In this document: piece after piece, positions 1 through 8,430 of the stretch
How positions within the stretch are numbered: position 1 is the stretch's first letter
Layout of the letters: each line of letters starts with the position of its first letter
NCBI GenBank assembly: GCA_035304285.1
Contig: DATGQI010000112.1
Coordinates: 1 to 46,703 of the forward strand
Direction of reading: 5' to 3'
DNA: 46,703 nt
Source: IDS-8 sp035304285
Lineage (GTDB): Bacteria > Pseudomonadota > Gammaproteobacteria > Steroidobacterales > Woeseiaceae
Position numbers and translations under genes: made by a program
The notes under the pieces: generated by a model
Told to the model about the DNA's origin: nothing
Seen by the model: only the letters and a program-made list of their open reading frames with translations
Database searches by the model: none

Positions 1-1
1 C

Positions 2-1150
2 ATTACCCGCTTCGCCCAGATTCTCGAGCAGCACTTGCCCGGTAATGCGGTTGCGACACGCCTGACCGGAGACGACCTCGCGATCCTGCTTGCGCACAGC
101 ACGCTCGACGATGCGCTGCAGCTGACCACTGAGATTCGGGAGTCCGCCAGGTCGCTCCGTTATCTCGAAGGCGACAAGTCGCTCCAGGTTACGGTGAGTA
201 CGGGAATTGCCGCGCTCGACCGCAACACGGCCGGAGGAGATGCTTTGACTGCAGCAAGGATCGCCTGCGATTCCGCAAAAGATCACGGCCGCGATCGTGT
301 GGAGGTTTACGACCAGGACGACCAGAGCATCGTTCGTCGTTACGACGACATGCACCTGGTTGCAGACATACAGAAGATGCTAAGTGGCGATGGCTTCGAG
401 CTCCTTGCGCAGCCGATCGTGTCCTTGAGAAAAGAACATAAAGCACGCCGTTACGAAATATTGCTGCGCATGAAAGACAGCGATGGCAACCGGATTCCTT
501 CCAGGTCGTTTTTCTCCGCCGCGGAGCGCTACCAGCTGATGCCGCAGATAGACCGGTGGGTCATCTCGACAACGCTCCAAAGGCTCGGACGACAGCCCTC
601 GCTACTGCTGGAATCGGGAACCGCGTTCGCGATAAACCTCTCGGGGCAGTCACTGGGTGACAACTCTATCCTCGATTTCGTGTCTCGCCAGATCGACTCG
701 AGCGGCGTGCCTTCCGAGTTGCTGTACTTCGAAGTCACGGAATCGGCAGCAGTTTCCAACCACGCTAAAGCGCAGGCCTTCATAGACGCGCTACGCAAGC
801 GGGGCTGCAGGTTTTCCCTTGACGACTTTGGCGCAGGCTTGAGTTCGTTCGCTTACCTCAAGACGTTCCAGGTGGATACCCTCAAGATAGACGGCGGTTT
901 CATCAAGGACATCGCGGAAAACCGGATATCAGAGTCCATGGTTGCGGCGATAACGCAGGTGGCCAAGGTGATGAACCTCGAGACGGTCGCGGAGTACGTC
1001 GAGAGCGAACAGATCCGGGCCTTTGTCACAAAAATGGATGTTGATTATGCGCAAGGGCATGCTGTTGGAAAGCCTGTCCCGCTTGACGACGTGCTCGCCG
1101 GGCTTGCCGAACCCGGCGCTTCCAGCCATCTTGCGGAAACGGCAGGCTGA
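2..1150 (+). CDS. GGDEF-EAL cyclic-di-GMP signalling protein, C-terminal part (5' end outside window)
   Basis: The frame is open to the left edge, so the start and any sensor domains lie outside the window. The visible part begins near the end of a GGDEF domain whose signature reads TGDDL (bases 65-79) instead of GGDEF, so diguanylate cyclase activity is probably lost. A full EAL domain follows. Its metal and substrate residues look intact: EILLR (bases 455-469), INLS, FEVTES, DDFGAG (from 821), LKID, the glutamate of AEYVE, and QGHAVGKP near the end. Known family role: cytoplasmic hydrolysis of c-di-GMP to pGpG. Inference: an active phosphodiesterase, perhaps regulated by the degenerate GGDEF domain. 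Its input signal cannot be seen. It ends 62 bp before glnE on the same strand. Confidence 0.9.
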   Translation: MTRFAQILEQHLPGNAVATRLTGDDLAILLAHSTLDDALQLTTEIRESARSLRYLEGDKSLQVTVSTGIAALDRNTAGGDALTAARIACDSAKDHGRDRVEVYDQDDQSIVRRYDDMHLVADIQKMLSGDGFELLAQPIVSLRKEHKARRYEILLRMKDSDGNRIPSRSFFSAAERYQLMPQIDRWVISTTLQRLGRQPSLLLESGTAFAINLSGQSLGDNSILDFVSRQIDSSGVPSELLYFEVTESAAVSNHAKAQAFIDALRKRGCRFSLDDFGAGLSSFAYLKTFQVDTLKIDGGFIKDIAENRISESMVAAITQVAKVMNLETVAEYVESEQIRAFVTKMDVDYAQGHAVGKPVPLDDVLAGLAEPGASSHLAETAG

Positions 1151-1212
1151 AGGAATCCGTGCAGAACCTCTTCCGGTTCCGATAGTTCGGGTGTCCGGGC
1201 TAAACTGCGCCG

Positions 1213-4116
1213 GTGACTGCAACGGCGGGCAAGGAGATACCGGGGAGCATCAGGGACCTGCCCCTGGCGCTGCGCGATTCTGTCGACCTCTGGTTCAGGC
1301 ATCTCCTTAAGGATCGTTCTCTGCAGGCAGGCTGGTCTGCCAACGAAGACGCGAGCCGCAACCTGTTGAGGCTGGTTGCCTGCAGCGAGTTTGCGGGTTC
1401 TACGGCCCTGCGCGACTGGGAATGGTTCGCGGACGCGGCGCTCGGCGGACGGCTGGCTGAGCCACCGCGGACGGCGGTGCGGCACGTGGCGTTAGAGGGC
1501 GACGGTAGCGATGCCGTAAAGCGGCGTCTGAGACAGTTCCGCAACCGGAAGCTCTTGCACATCCTTTGGCGCGACCTCGCAGGCGCTGCCACCGTAGCCG
1601 AGACACTCTCGTCGCTCTCCGCGCTGGCGGACAGCCTGATCCGCGCCGCAACCGGTTACGCGGAGGCGGATGCCGCCAGCCGCTTCGGCAAACCGCGGGA
1701 TAAAGACGGCCGGGAGATGCGGATCGTAGTACTCGCGATGGGGAAGCTCGGCGGAAGGGAACTCAACTTCTCATCGGACGTAGACCTGATATTCCTGTTC
1801 CCCGGCGACGGCGAAACCGACGGCAAGCGGCAGCTGTCTGCGCAGGAGTACTTCACCCGGCTTTCACGCACGATCGTGGCACTGCTGGACGAGGTGACCA
1901 AGGATGGATTCGTGTATCGCGTGGACACCCGGTTGCGGCCATTCGGTTTGAGCGGCCCGCCCGTTGTGAGCTTCGGCGCGCTCGAGTCTTACCTGTTGCG
2001 TCACGGCCGCGACTGGGAACGCTACGCGTACGTCAAGGCGCGCGTGGTCGAGACAGGCGAGGATGGCGATCTCGCAGCAGAACTCATGCAACAGGTTATC
2101 CACCCGTTCGTCTACCGCCGCTACCTGGACTACGGGGTGTTCGAATCGCTGCGGGAGATGAAAGCCCTCATAACCAAAGAGGCGAAGAAGCGGAAGCTAC
2201 AGGACAACATCAAGCTTGGTCCCGGCGGTATCCGGGAGATCGAGTTCGTCGTGCAGTCGCTGCAACTGGTGCGCGGGGGGAGCGATCGAAAGTTGAAGAC
2301 TCCGTCCCTGAGGCAGGCGCTGCAGCACCTTGGTCGGACAGGTGCGATCGGGGTAATGGAGGCGGAAACCCTGCTCAATGCGTACGATTTCCTGCGTCGC
2401 CTGGAAAACACTATCCAGGCTATTCGCGACCAGCAGGTTCACGACCTGCCCGCAAAGGCGCCAGACCAGGATAGAGTGGCGCTCGCAATGGGATACCGGT
2501 CCTGGACGAGTCTGCTGGACGACTTGCAGGAGGCCCGGCAGGACGTTGCAACCGCTTTCGCCGAAGTGGCGTTCCGCGGCGCCGATGCCCCGCGGCCCGA
2601 CGCCGATGATCCTGTCGCGGAGCTGTGGAATACTGCGGCCGAAAAGGACGAGTGGGAAGCGGCGCTTGCGCGCCTGGGATACGCCGAGAGCGTTGAACTG
2701 GCGTCTGCCCTGGTCGCCTTCTCCGGGAGCGGCGGCGTCGCCCAGTTGGGGAAAGCCGCACGCAGCCGCCTGCGCCGCTTCATCCCTGCGCTGCTTTCCG
2801 CACTCAGGGATCGATCACAACCTGCCGTCGTGCTGAAGAGGGTGCTCGGGGTGGTCGAACACGTAATTCGCCGTAGCGCCTACGTCGCCTTGCTCAACGA
2901 GAACCCGGTCGTCCTCGACCGGCTGGTCGATCTTTGCGAAACGAGCGCATGGCTTGCCGAGGAGATCGGGCGGTATCCTCTTCTGCTGGACGAACTGCTC
3001 GACCCGCGCCTGTACACGGCGCCTCTGACACGCGAGAACATGCTCGCGGAGCTGCAACGCCGGCTCGACAGCCTTCCCTCACCGGAGAGCGAGCAACAGA
3101 TCGAAGTGCTTGCGCAGTTCCAGCGCGCTGCCTTGTTCCGCATTGCGGTTGCCGACGTTACCGGCAACCTGCCAATCATGAAAGTCAGTGACCGCCTGAC
3201 AGAACTTGCTGAAATCGTGCTGAGCCGGACGCTGTCAATAGCGTGGCAGGATCTCGCTTCGCGGCACGGGCGTCCGGTGGTGCGCGGCGAACAGGGACCG
3301 CGGCCGGCAGGCTTCGGCGTGATTGCCTACGGCAAGTTTGGCGGGATGGAGTTGTCGTATCGTTCGGACCTCGATCTCGTGTTCCTGCACGACGGCCATG
3401 GCTCGGACCAAAACACCGACGGGCCGAAGCCCCTGGAGAACAGCATGTTTTTTGTCCGGCTCGTCAGGCGCGTGGTGCATTTCCTGACGACCCAGACGCA
3501 CTCCGGCGCGTTGTACGAGGTTGACACGCGCCTGCGTCCCAGCGGTCGCTCAGGTTTGCTCGTTACAAGCGTGGAGGCGTTCGAGCGCTACCAGGAGGAG
3601 AATGCCTGGACCTGGGAACACCAGGCGCTGCTGCGAGCGCGTCCTGTTGCCGGCAGCGCCACGGTCGCGCGGGAATTTGAGCGAGTGCGGGCCGAAACGC
3701 TAAAGGAGCGCGTGCGCCGCGACCGGCTGCCGAACGACGTGAAGGAGATGCGCGCGAGGATGCGAGACCGGCTGGACAAGAGTGATGGCGAACGCTTTGA
3801 TCTCAAGCAGGGAGAGGGAGGCATCGGGGATATCGAATTTCTGGTCCAATATCTCGTACTCGAGAATGCCGGTACACATCCCGCGGTAATTCACTACCCG
3901 GACAACATTCGCCAGCTCGGCACCCTGGCGGCAGCCGGGTGCCTGGATGGAGAAGTGGTGGCGCGCTTACAGGACATTTACAAGCGTTATCGGCTGCGGC
4001 TGCACCGCCTGGCCCTCGATGAGAAGCCGCCGTTTGCAGCCAGCGGCGACTTTGTCGAGGAGCGCGAGTTCGTAGTGTCGGTGTGGAACCGGGTGTTGCT
4101 TGCCGCGCCGGAGTAG
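1213..4116 (+). CDS. glnE: Bifunctional glutamine synthetase adenylyltransferase/deadenylase GlnE
   Basis: This 967-residue protein is close to the usual GlnE length of about 950. It attaches AMP to, and removes it from, glutamine synthetase in response to PII proteins, tuning nitrogen assimilation. Both nucleotidyltransferase modules are visible: KLGGRELNFSSDVDLIF (about residues 180-194, the deadenylase half) and KFGGMELSYRSDLDLVF (about residues 710-726, the adenylylase half), each with the DxD metal-binding pair. Downstream helical motifs such as GPGGIREIEFVVQ and GEGGIGDIEFLVQ are typical of both halves. The start is GTG; no strong ribosome-binding site is visible. The stop codon forms part of a perfect palindrome. 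ilvE, which I recall following glnE in Pseudomonas, is absent. Confidence 0.97.
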   Translation: MTATAGKEIPGSIRDLPLALRDSVDLWFRHLLKDRSLQAGWSANEDASRNLLRLVACSEFAGSTALRDWEWFADAALGGRLAEPPRTAVRHVALEGDGSDAVKRRLRQFRNRKLLHILWRDLAGAATVAETLSSLSALADSLIRAATGYAEADAASRFGKPRDKDGREMRIVVLAMGKLGGRELNFSSDVDLIFLFPGDGETDGKRQLSAQEYFTRLSRTIVALLDEVTKDGFVYRVDTRLRPFGLSGPPVVSFGALESYLLRHGRDWERYAYVKARVVETGEDGDLAAELMQQVIHPFVYRRYLDYGVFESLREMKALITKEAKKRKLQDNIKLGPGGIREIEFVVQSLQLVRGGSDRKLKTPSLRQALQHLGRTGAIGVMEAETLLNAYDFLRRLENTIQAIRDQQVHDLPAKAPDQDRVALAMGYRSWTSLLDDLQEARQDVATAFAEVAFRGADAPRPDADDPVAELWNTAAEKDEWEAALARLGYAESVELASALVAFSGSGGVAQLGKAARSRLRRFIPALLSALRDRSQPAVVLKRVLGVVEHVIRRSAYVALLNENPVVLDRLVDLCETSAWLAEEIGRYPLLLDELLDPRLYTAPLTRENMLAELQRRLDSLPSPESEQQIEVLAQFQRAALFRIAVADVTGNLPIMKVSDRLTELAEIVLSRTLSIAWQDLASRHGRPVVRGEQGPRPAGFGVIAYGKFGGMELSYRSDLDLVFLHDGHGSDQNTDGPKPLENSMFFVRLVRRVVHFLTTQTHSGALYEVDTRLRPSGRSGLLVTSVEAFERYQEENAWTWEHQALLRARPVAGSATVAREFERVRAETLKERVRRDRLPNDVKEMRARMRDRLDKSDGERFDLKQGEGGIGDIEFLVQYLVLENAGTHPAVIHYPDNIRQLGTLAAAGCLDGEVVARLQDIYKRYRLRLHRLALDEKPPFAASGDFVEEREFVVSVWNRVLLAAPE

Positions 4117-4143
4117 CCCGGACTATCCATGAATAGTCCGGGC
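4116..4143. repeat. Perfect 11-bp palindrome at the end of glnE (terminator- or REP-like)
   Basis: The arms GCCCGGACTAT (4116-4126) and ATAGTCCGGGC (4133-4143) are exact reverse complements around the 6-base loop CCATGA. The left arm starts at the last base of the glnE stop codon. There is no T-run on the plus strand, so it is not a textbook intrinsic terminator. It could stabilise the mRNA 3' end, stop transcription weakly, or be a dispersed repeat. Confidence 0.75.
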
Positions 4144-4207
4144 CAGGCCGCGGTGCGCCCTGCCGCGTCACTGAGGCCTCGCCGCTCCGCCTTCGGCTCC
4201 TCGCCGT

Positions 4208-4216
4208 TGCTATAAT
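4208..4216 (+). promoter_or_regulatory. Extended -10 promoter upstream of the zinc-finger/hldD/waaF genes
   Basis: TGCTATAAT is an exact match to the extended -10 form TGnTATAAT. No good -35 box lies 16-18 bp upstream, as is common for extended -10 promoters. It sits 36 bp before the GTG of the zinc-finger gene and would give a leader of about 30 nt. It follows the glnE palindrome, so it plausibly starts the zinc-finger-hldD-waaF transcript. Confidence 0.55.
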
Positions 4217-4251
4217 GCGGTATTTCCCGGTATCAACAACGGTGACCCGAA

Positions 4252-4473
4252 GTGGCGACGACAAAGGCCGGCACGATCGACCAGAACCTCATTCCCGCAA
4301 ATGCCCAGCACAGGTACGAGGTGAGGTATTCCGACCTTCCTTTGTCATGCCCTATGCCGGGAATGTACCTGTGGAATTCCCATCCGAAGGTCTACCTGCC
4401 GATCGAGGAGACAGGAGAGGCAATGTGTCCGTACTGCGGCGCGGCTTACTATCTCCACAAAGGCTCCGAGTAA
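4252..4473 (+). CDS. Small zf-CHCC zinc-finger protein
   Basis: A 73-residue protein with one putative zinc site made from SCPMPG, HPKVYLP and the pair CPYC near the C-terminus. This matches the zf-CHCC family, which is related to the mitochondrial complex I subunit NDUFS6. The bacterial role is unknown; zinc binding is inferred from the ligands. The GTG start is chosen because it directly precedes a plausible N-terminus, although the ribosome-binding site is weak. It is followed 7 bp later by hldD and probably cotranscribed with it. From memory, the same small gene lies near ilvE and waaF in Pseudomonas, which fits this context. Confidence 0.85.
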   Translation: MATTKAGTIDQNLIPANAQHRYEVRYSDLPLSCPMPGMYLWNSHPKVYLPIEETGEAMCPYCGAAYYLHKGSE

Positions 4474-4480
4474 CACCGAC

Positions 4481-5419
4481 GTGCATATAGTGACGGGCGG
4501 AGCCGGATTCATCGGCAGCAACCTCGTCCGTCGCCTGATTGAAGAAACCGGGGACGATGTCGTCGTCGTCGACGATCTCACCGACGGGCACAAGTTCCGG
4601 AACCTGGCTGCGTTGCCGATAGCAGATTACCTGGACAAGGACGAGTTCCTGGAACGCCTCGATTCGCAGTTTTCCAACGGCGTCGATTCTGTTTTCCACC
4701 AGGGCGCGTGTTCCACGACGACAGAGTGGGACGGCCGGTACATGATGAAGAACAACTACGGGTATTCCCGGACGCTCTTGCATCACTGCCTCGGACACAA
4801 CATCCCGTTTATCTACGCCTCGTCCGCCGCGGTCTATGGCAGTTCTGACAGGTTCAGCGAACGCCACGAAAACGAGTTGCCGCTCAATGTCTACGGCTGG
4901 TCGAAGTTGCTGTTCGACCGTTATGCAGAGCGGCTGGCGAAAAAAGCGCCATCGCAGGTGGTTGGGCTGCGCTATTTCAACGTGTACGGGCCAAACGAGC
5001 AGCACAAGGGTTCGATGGCCAGCGTAGCGTGGCATTTCAACCAACAGATTCTCTCCGATAACGAAATCCGACTCTTCGAAGGCTCGGGCGGTTTCGCAGA
5101 CGGCGAACAACGGCGCGATTTCGTTTATGTGGACGACGTCTGCGAGGTCAACCTTTGGTTCCTACAGAACCGCAACGCTTCGGGAGTGTTCAACACGGGA
5201 ACCGGGCAGTCGCAAAGCTTCAATGAAGTGGCCAACGCGGTGATTGGCTGGCACGGACGTGGCGGAATTCGCTACATACCGTTTCCCGATGAGCTCGCCG
5301 GCGCCTACCAGAGCTTCACCGAAGCGGATCTGTCGAAGCTTCGCAGCACAGGCTGTGACGTCACCTTCCGCAACGTTGAAGCCGGTGTTCGCGCCTATCT
5401 CGATCGCCTTGCCGGGTAG
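4481..5419 (+). CDS. hldD: ADP-L-glycero-D-manno-heptose 6-epimerase
   Basis: This enzyme makes ADP-L-glycero-D-manno-heptose, the donor for the LPS inner core, by epimerising the D,D form. The 312 residues match the family length. The sequence opens with the NAD(P)-binding Rossmann loop GGAGFIG (residues 6-12), followed by SSAAVYG and the catalytic YGWSK (Tyr138, Lys142) of the short-chain dehydrogenase type. RDFVYVDDVC and the C-terminal ADLSKLRSTG segment are typical of HldD. The GTG start places the glycine loop at the expected distance from the N-terminus. waaF, which uses the product, follows 42 bp downstream. Confidence 0.96.
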   Translation: MHIVTGGAGFIGSNLVRRLIEETGDDVVVVDDLTDGHKFRNLAALPIADYLDKDEFLERLDSQFSNGVDSVFHQGACSTTTEWDGRYMMKNNYGYSRTLLHHCLGHNIPFIYASSAAVYGSSDRFSERHENELPLNVYGWSKLLFDRYAERLAKKAPSQVVGLRYFNVYGPNEQHKGSMASVAWHFNQQILSDNEIRLFEGSGGFADGEQRRDFVYVDDVCEVNLWFLQNRNASGVFNTGTGQSQSFNEVANAVIGWHGRGGIRYIPFPDELAGAYQSFTEADLSKLRSTGCDVTFRNVEAGVRAYLDRLAG

Positions 5420-5461
5420 CCGGGTGTCCTGCTGAGACCGGACGACGACAGAAGTACTACG

Positions 5462-6484
5462 GTGGACAAGCCGGCCATATTGATCGTCGGCCCGTCCTGG
5501 GTTGGCGACATGGTGATGGCGCAATCCCTGTTCAAGCTGCTCAAGGGACGCTTCCCCGAGACCGAGTTGGATGTACTCGCTCCGGCATGGTCACTGCCGA
5601 TCATCGCCCGCATGCCGGAGGTCCGAAAAGGAATCGTTTCACCCGCGCGGCACCGCGAAATCGGGCTTCCCGCTCGCTGGCGGCTGGCCCGCTCACTCCG
5701 CGCCGCCGGGTATCAGCAGGCGATAATCCTGCCGCGGTCGTTGAAGGCCGCATTGGTTCCGTGGATGGCCGGGATACCGCGCCGCACCGGGTTCCGCGGT
5801 GAGATGCGCTATCACCTGGTCAATGACATGCACGAGTTCGACGAGCGCAGGCTGGACCAGACGGTGAAGCGGTTCGTGGCGTTAGGCCTCGAGCCTTCCG
5901 AATCGATGCCACCAGTGCCGCAGCCTGCGCTCCGGGTCTCGGAGGCGCACCAGCGGGAAATCATTAAAAGGCTGGAGCTCACGACAGACCGTTCGGTTAT
6001 TGCCATGATGCCGGGCGCGGAGTACGGACCTGCAAAATGCTGGCCGCTCGAATATTTCGCGGCACTCGCAGGAATGCTGGCGAGCGAGGGCTATGCCGTC
6101 TGGATTCTCGGCTCGGAGAAGGACCGTGCCGCAGGTGATTCCATAGCGGCGGGAGGGCAGGCGCAGAATTTGTGCGGCCGCACGGAACTCGAAGACGTCA
6201 TCGACTTGCTGGCGTTTTGCGAACAGGCGGTGAGCAATGATTCCGGGCTGATGCACATCGCTGCTGCAGTCGGCACCCGCGTTGTAGCGCTGTATGGCTC
6301 GACCAGCCCTGGATTTACGCCGCCACTGACTGAGAACCGGGTCCTGCACTACCTCGGGATCGAGTGCAGCCCCTGTTTCCAGCGCGAATGTCCATTGGGG
6401 CACTTTCGCTGCATGCGCGAGATCCTGCCGGCGGCGGTACTGGAAACCATTTGCACCGGTGCATCCCACTCACGCCGCCTGTGA
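5462..6484 (+). CDS. waaF: ADP-heptose:LPS heptosyltransferase II
   Basis: A GT9-family glycosyltransferase of 340 residues that adds the second heptose to the LPS inner core at the inner face of the cytoplasmic membrane. The N-terminal motif GPSWVGDMVMAQSL (residues 10-23) is the WaaF hallmark. MMPGAEYGPAKCWP and the nucleotide-sugar-binding region SNDSGLMHIAAA lie in the C-terminal half, and ECSPCFQRECPLGH near the end is also typical of WaaF. The start is GTG. The gene converges on the heptosyltransferase gene opsX, with a REP-like hairpin in the 97-bp gap. Confidence 0.95.
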   Translation: MDKPAILIVGPSWVGDMVMAQSLFKLLKGRFPETELDVLAPAWSLPIIARMPEVRKGIVSPARHREIGLPARWRLARSLRAAGYQQAIILPRSLKAALVPWMAGIPRRTGFRGEMRYHLVNDMHEFDERRLDQTVKRFVALGLEPSESMPPVPQPALRVSEAHQREIIKRLELTTDRSVIAMMPGAEYGPAKCWPLEYFAALAGMLASEGYAVWILGSEKDRAAGDSIAAGGQAQNLCGRTELEDVIDLLAFCEQAVSNDSGLMHIAAAVGTRVVALYGSTSPGFTPPLTENRVLHYLGIECSPCFQRECPLGHFRCMREILPAAVLETICTGASHSRRL

Positions 6485-6513
6485 ATGAAACACCTGCGAG
6501 CGTGGAACGGAGC

Positions 6514-6540
6514 GCTGCAGGAGCCCGCCCCACGGGCGAC
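6514..6540 (+). repeat. REP-like hairpin between convergent waaF and opsX
   Basis: The element reads GCTGCAGGAGCCCGCC and then a CGGGCGAC half. GCCCG (6523-6527) pairs with CGGGC (6533-6537) around a 5-base loop. The same unit recurs near 15630, 15731, 18999 and 34121, with half-copies at 31036 and 34227. Its place between two convergent genes suits a 3'-end stabiliser or weak terminator. Confidence 0.7.
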
Positions 6541-6581
6541 TCTCCTGGACATCGAAGACGCCAAGGCGTTGCTACCCGCTG

Positions 6582-7664
6582 TCACGCCAACTTCGCGGAC
6601 CGTGCGGCAGGCCTGTGCTCGAATACCTGGTCGATCTTTTCATTGACCCAGGCGAGCCGGATCAGCCCCATGGCGTGCGGATCACGCACTCGCTGCCCCC
6701 AACGCACTTCGTCGACTGGTTTGTCGAGGTATTTGAGTACTGCCTGCGGATACGCGTTGATGGTGTACTCCCGGCTGAAATACGGCCCGGTGCGCTCCGG
6801 GTTCGACGTCGCGTAGAGGCCGATCACCGGTGTTCGAACTGTAGTTGCCATGTGCGCGGGTCCTGAATCCGGACAAATGAGCGCGGTGGCAACGTCGAGG
6901 ATGGCAAGCAGTTGTTTCAGGCTCGTCTTGCCAATCAGGTTGATGAGACTCGGGTCGCACAGCTTGCGTATCGTGTTGCCATACTCCATCTCCGTCTCCG
7001 AACGTCCTCCTGTCAATATGACCCGGCAGTTGAATTTCTTTTGGGCATAATTTGCTGCTGCCGCATAGTTCTCGGCGCTCCAGTTGCGAAAGTTGCGGCT
7101 GCGCTCGCTGCTGCATGGACTGATGACGAGAATCGGCCGTTCCGATGACTCGTACTGCGCGGCAAATTCGCGGTGCGCGGAGGACAGCGGGATGTCCCAG
7201 CGCAACTCCCTGCGCGGCACGCCGATGTGGCGTGCGAATTCCAGCATGCCGTCCTGGACGTGCTGCCTGCCTGTTCCTTCGATCCGGTGGTTCGTGAAAA
7301 GCCACTGGAAATCCCTGGCGCGCCCGAAGTCGTAGCCGAGTCGCTTTCGGGTCTTGACCAGGCGGCAGATGAGATTGGCCCGCATCGACGCGTGCATGCA
7401 CAACGCAACGTCGAAACGTTCGCCGCCCAGTTGCGAGCGGACCTCGGCGTAGGCTCGCGCCCCTTGGGCTTTGTCGAAGATGATAAACTTGATGCCGGGG
7501 ATATCCGACATCAGCGACGCTTCCGTTTTACCGATAACCCACGTGAGCCGCGTTTCGGGCCACGCATCCTGTATGGCCCTGACGACTGCCAGCGCGTGAC
7601 AGGTATCGCCTATTGCCGAAAGTCGGATGACACAGATGCTTTCTGGCGGCGCTTTCTGGAGCAT
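6582..7664 (-). CDS. opsX: GT9 heptosyltransferase of the OpsX/WaaC type (heptosyltransferase I)
   Basis: A 360-residue GT9 protein with RLSAIGDTCHAL (residues 14-25) at the N-terminus and the donor-binding segment CPDSGPAHMATT near the C-terminus. The string VIGKTEASLMSDIPG and the block around KRLGYDFGRARDFQWLF resemble, from memory, Haemophilus influenzae OpsX rather than E. coli WaaC. OpsX adds the first heptose to a Kdo that carries phosphate. The divergent neighbour is a Kdo kinase, which supports that reading. The ATG at 7664 is used; no clear ribosome-binding site is seen. The kinase start codon lies 1 bp away on the other strand, so any promoter must lie inside the kinase gene. Confidence 0.88.
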   Translation of the reverse strand: MLQKAPPESICVIRLSAIGDTCHALAVVRAIQDAWPETRLTWVIGKTEASLMSDIPGIKFIIFDKAQGARAYAEVRSQLGGERFDVALCMHASMRANLICRLVKTRKRLGYDFGRARDFQWLFTNHRIEGTGRQHVQDGMLEFARHIGVPRRELRWDIPLSSAHREFAAQYESSERPILVISPCSSERSRNFRNWSAENYAAAANYAQKKFNCRVILTGGRSETEMEYGNTIRKLCDPSLINLIGKTSLKQLLAILDVATALICPDSGPAHMATTVRTPVIGLYATSNPERTGPYFSREYTINAYPQAVLKYLDKPVDEVRWGQRVRDPHAMGLIRLAWVNEKIDQVFEHRPAARSAKLA

Positions 7665-7665
7665 T

Positions 7666-8430
7666 ATGAGTCAGGTGAGTAAAGGCCGGTTGCGTCCGAA
7701 CGGGACCGTCGAGAAGACTAAAACCGGCGCCATCCTATACGATCGGGCAGTCCTCAACCACATTTCCAGCGGGAGTTTCACGCCCGAGGCATGGCAGTGG
7801 TCCCAGCCCGTGAGCGGCGCATTACATTCTGCCGGACGCGGAGCAACCATGTACGTCGGCGACGGAGACAACGAGTTCGTGCTGCGGCATTACCGGCGAG
7901 GCGGCCTGTTAGGGCGGGTCAATCGTGACCTTTACTGGTGGCTTTCCGAGGAGCGAACGCGGTCCTTCTCCGAATGGCGGTTGCTTTCGTGGCTGCACTC
8001 GAAGGGACTGCCTGTTCCGCGTCCCGCTGCCGCTCGTTACAGTCGCGTTGGCGGGCTCTTGTACAGGGCTGACCTGCTGACCGTGCGTGAACCCGGGATC
8101 CGGTCGCTGGCCGACCGCCTCCTCGAGCAGCCCGCCGGCAACGGGTTCTGGCGGTCGCTTGGGGAAGTTATCCGGCGCTTCCACGTCGCCGGCGTCTGTC
8201 ATGCCGATCTCAATGCCTACAACATCCAGGTGAAAGGAGCCGGCGAAGTCTTCCTGCTGGACTTCGACCGTGGCCGGCTCCTGCCGCCGGGTCCCTGGCA
8301 GGAGCGTAACCTGGCCCGGCTATATCGCTCTCTCAGGAAGGTGAGTCACCTGGAACCGCGCATCGTCTTCTCAGAGCCAGACTGGGAGCAACTCATGCAC
8401 GGCTATTCGAGCGCCGCGAGGTCCGCGTAA
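7666..8430 (+). CDS. kdkA: 3-deoxy-D-manno-octulosonic acid kinase (Kdo kinase)
   Basis: KdkA phosphorylates Kdo in the lipid A-Kdo inner core, using ATP at the cytoplasmic face of the inner membrane. The kinase-like catalytic loop HADLNAYNIQV and the metal-binding LLDFDRGRLL (a DFD version of DFG) are both present. VLRHYRRGGLLGRVNRDLYWW in the first third is characteristic of the family. The ATG at 7666 is chosen because GGAG precedes it and it gives 254 residues, close to the usual 235-245; the frame remains open 13 codons upstream to an ATG at 7627. The 3' end overlaps the convergent acyltransferase gene by 28 bp. Confidence 0.93.
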   Translation: MSQVSKGRLRPNGTVEKTKTGAILYDRAVLNHISSGSFTPEAWQWSQPVSGALHSAGRGATMYVGDGDNEFVLRHYRRGGLLGRVNRDLYWWLSEERTRSFSEWRLLSWLHSKGLPVPRPAAARYSRVGGLLYRADLLTVREPGIRSLADRLLEQPAGNGFWRSLGEVIRRFHVAGVCHADLNAYNIQVKGAGEVFLLDFDRGRLLPPGPWQERNLARLYRSLRKVSHLEPRIVFSEPDWEQLMHGYSSAARSA

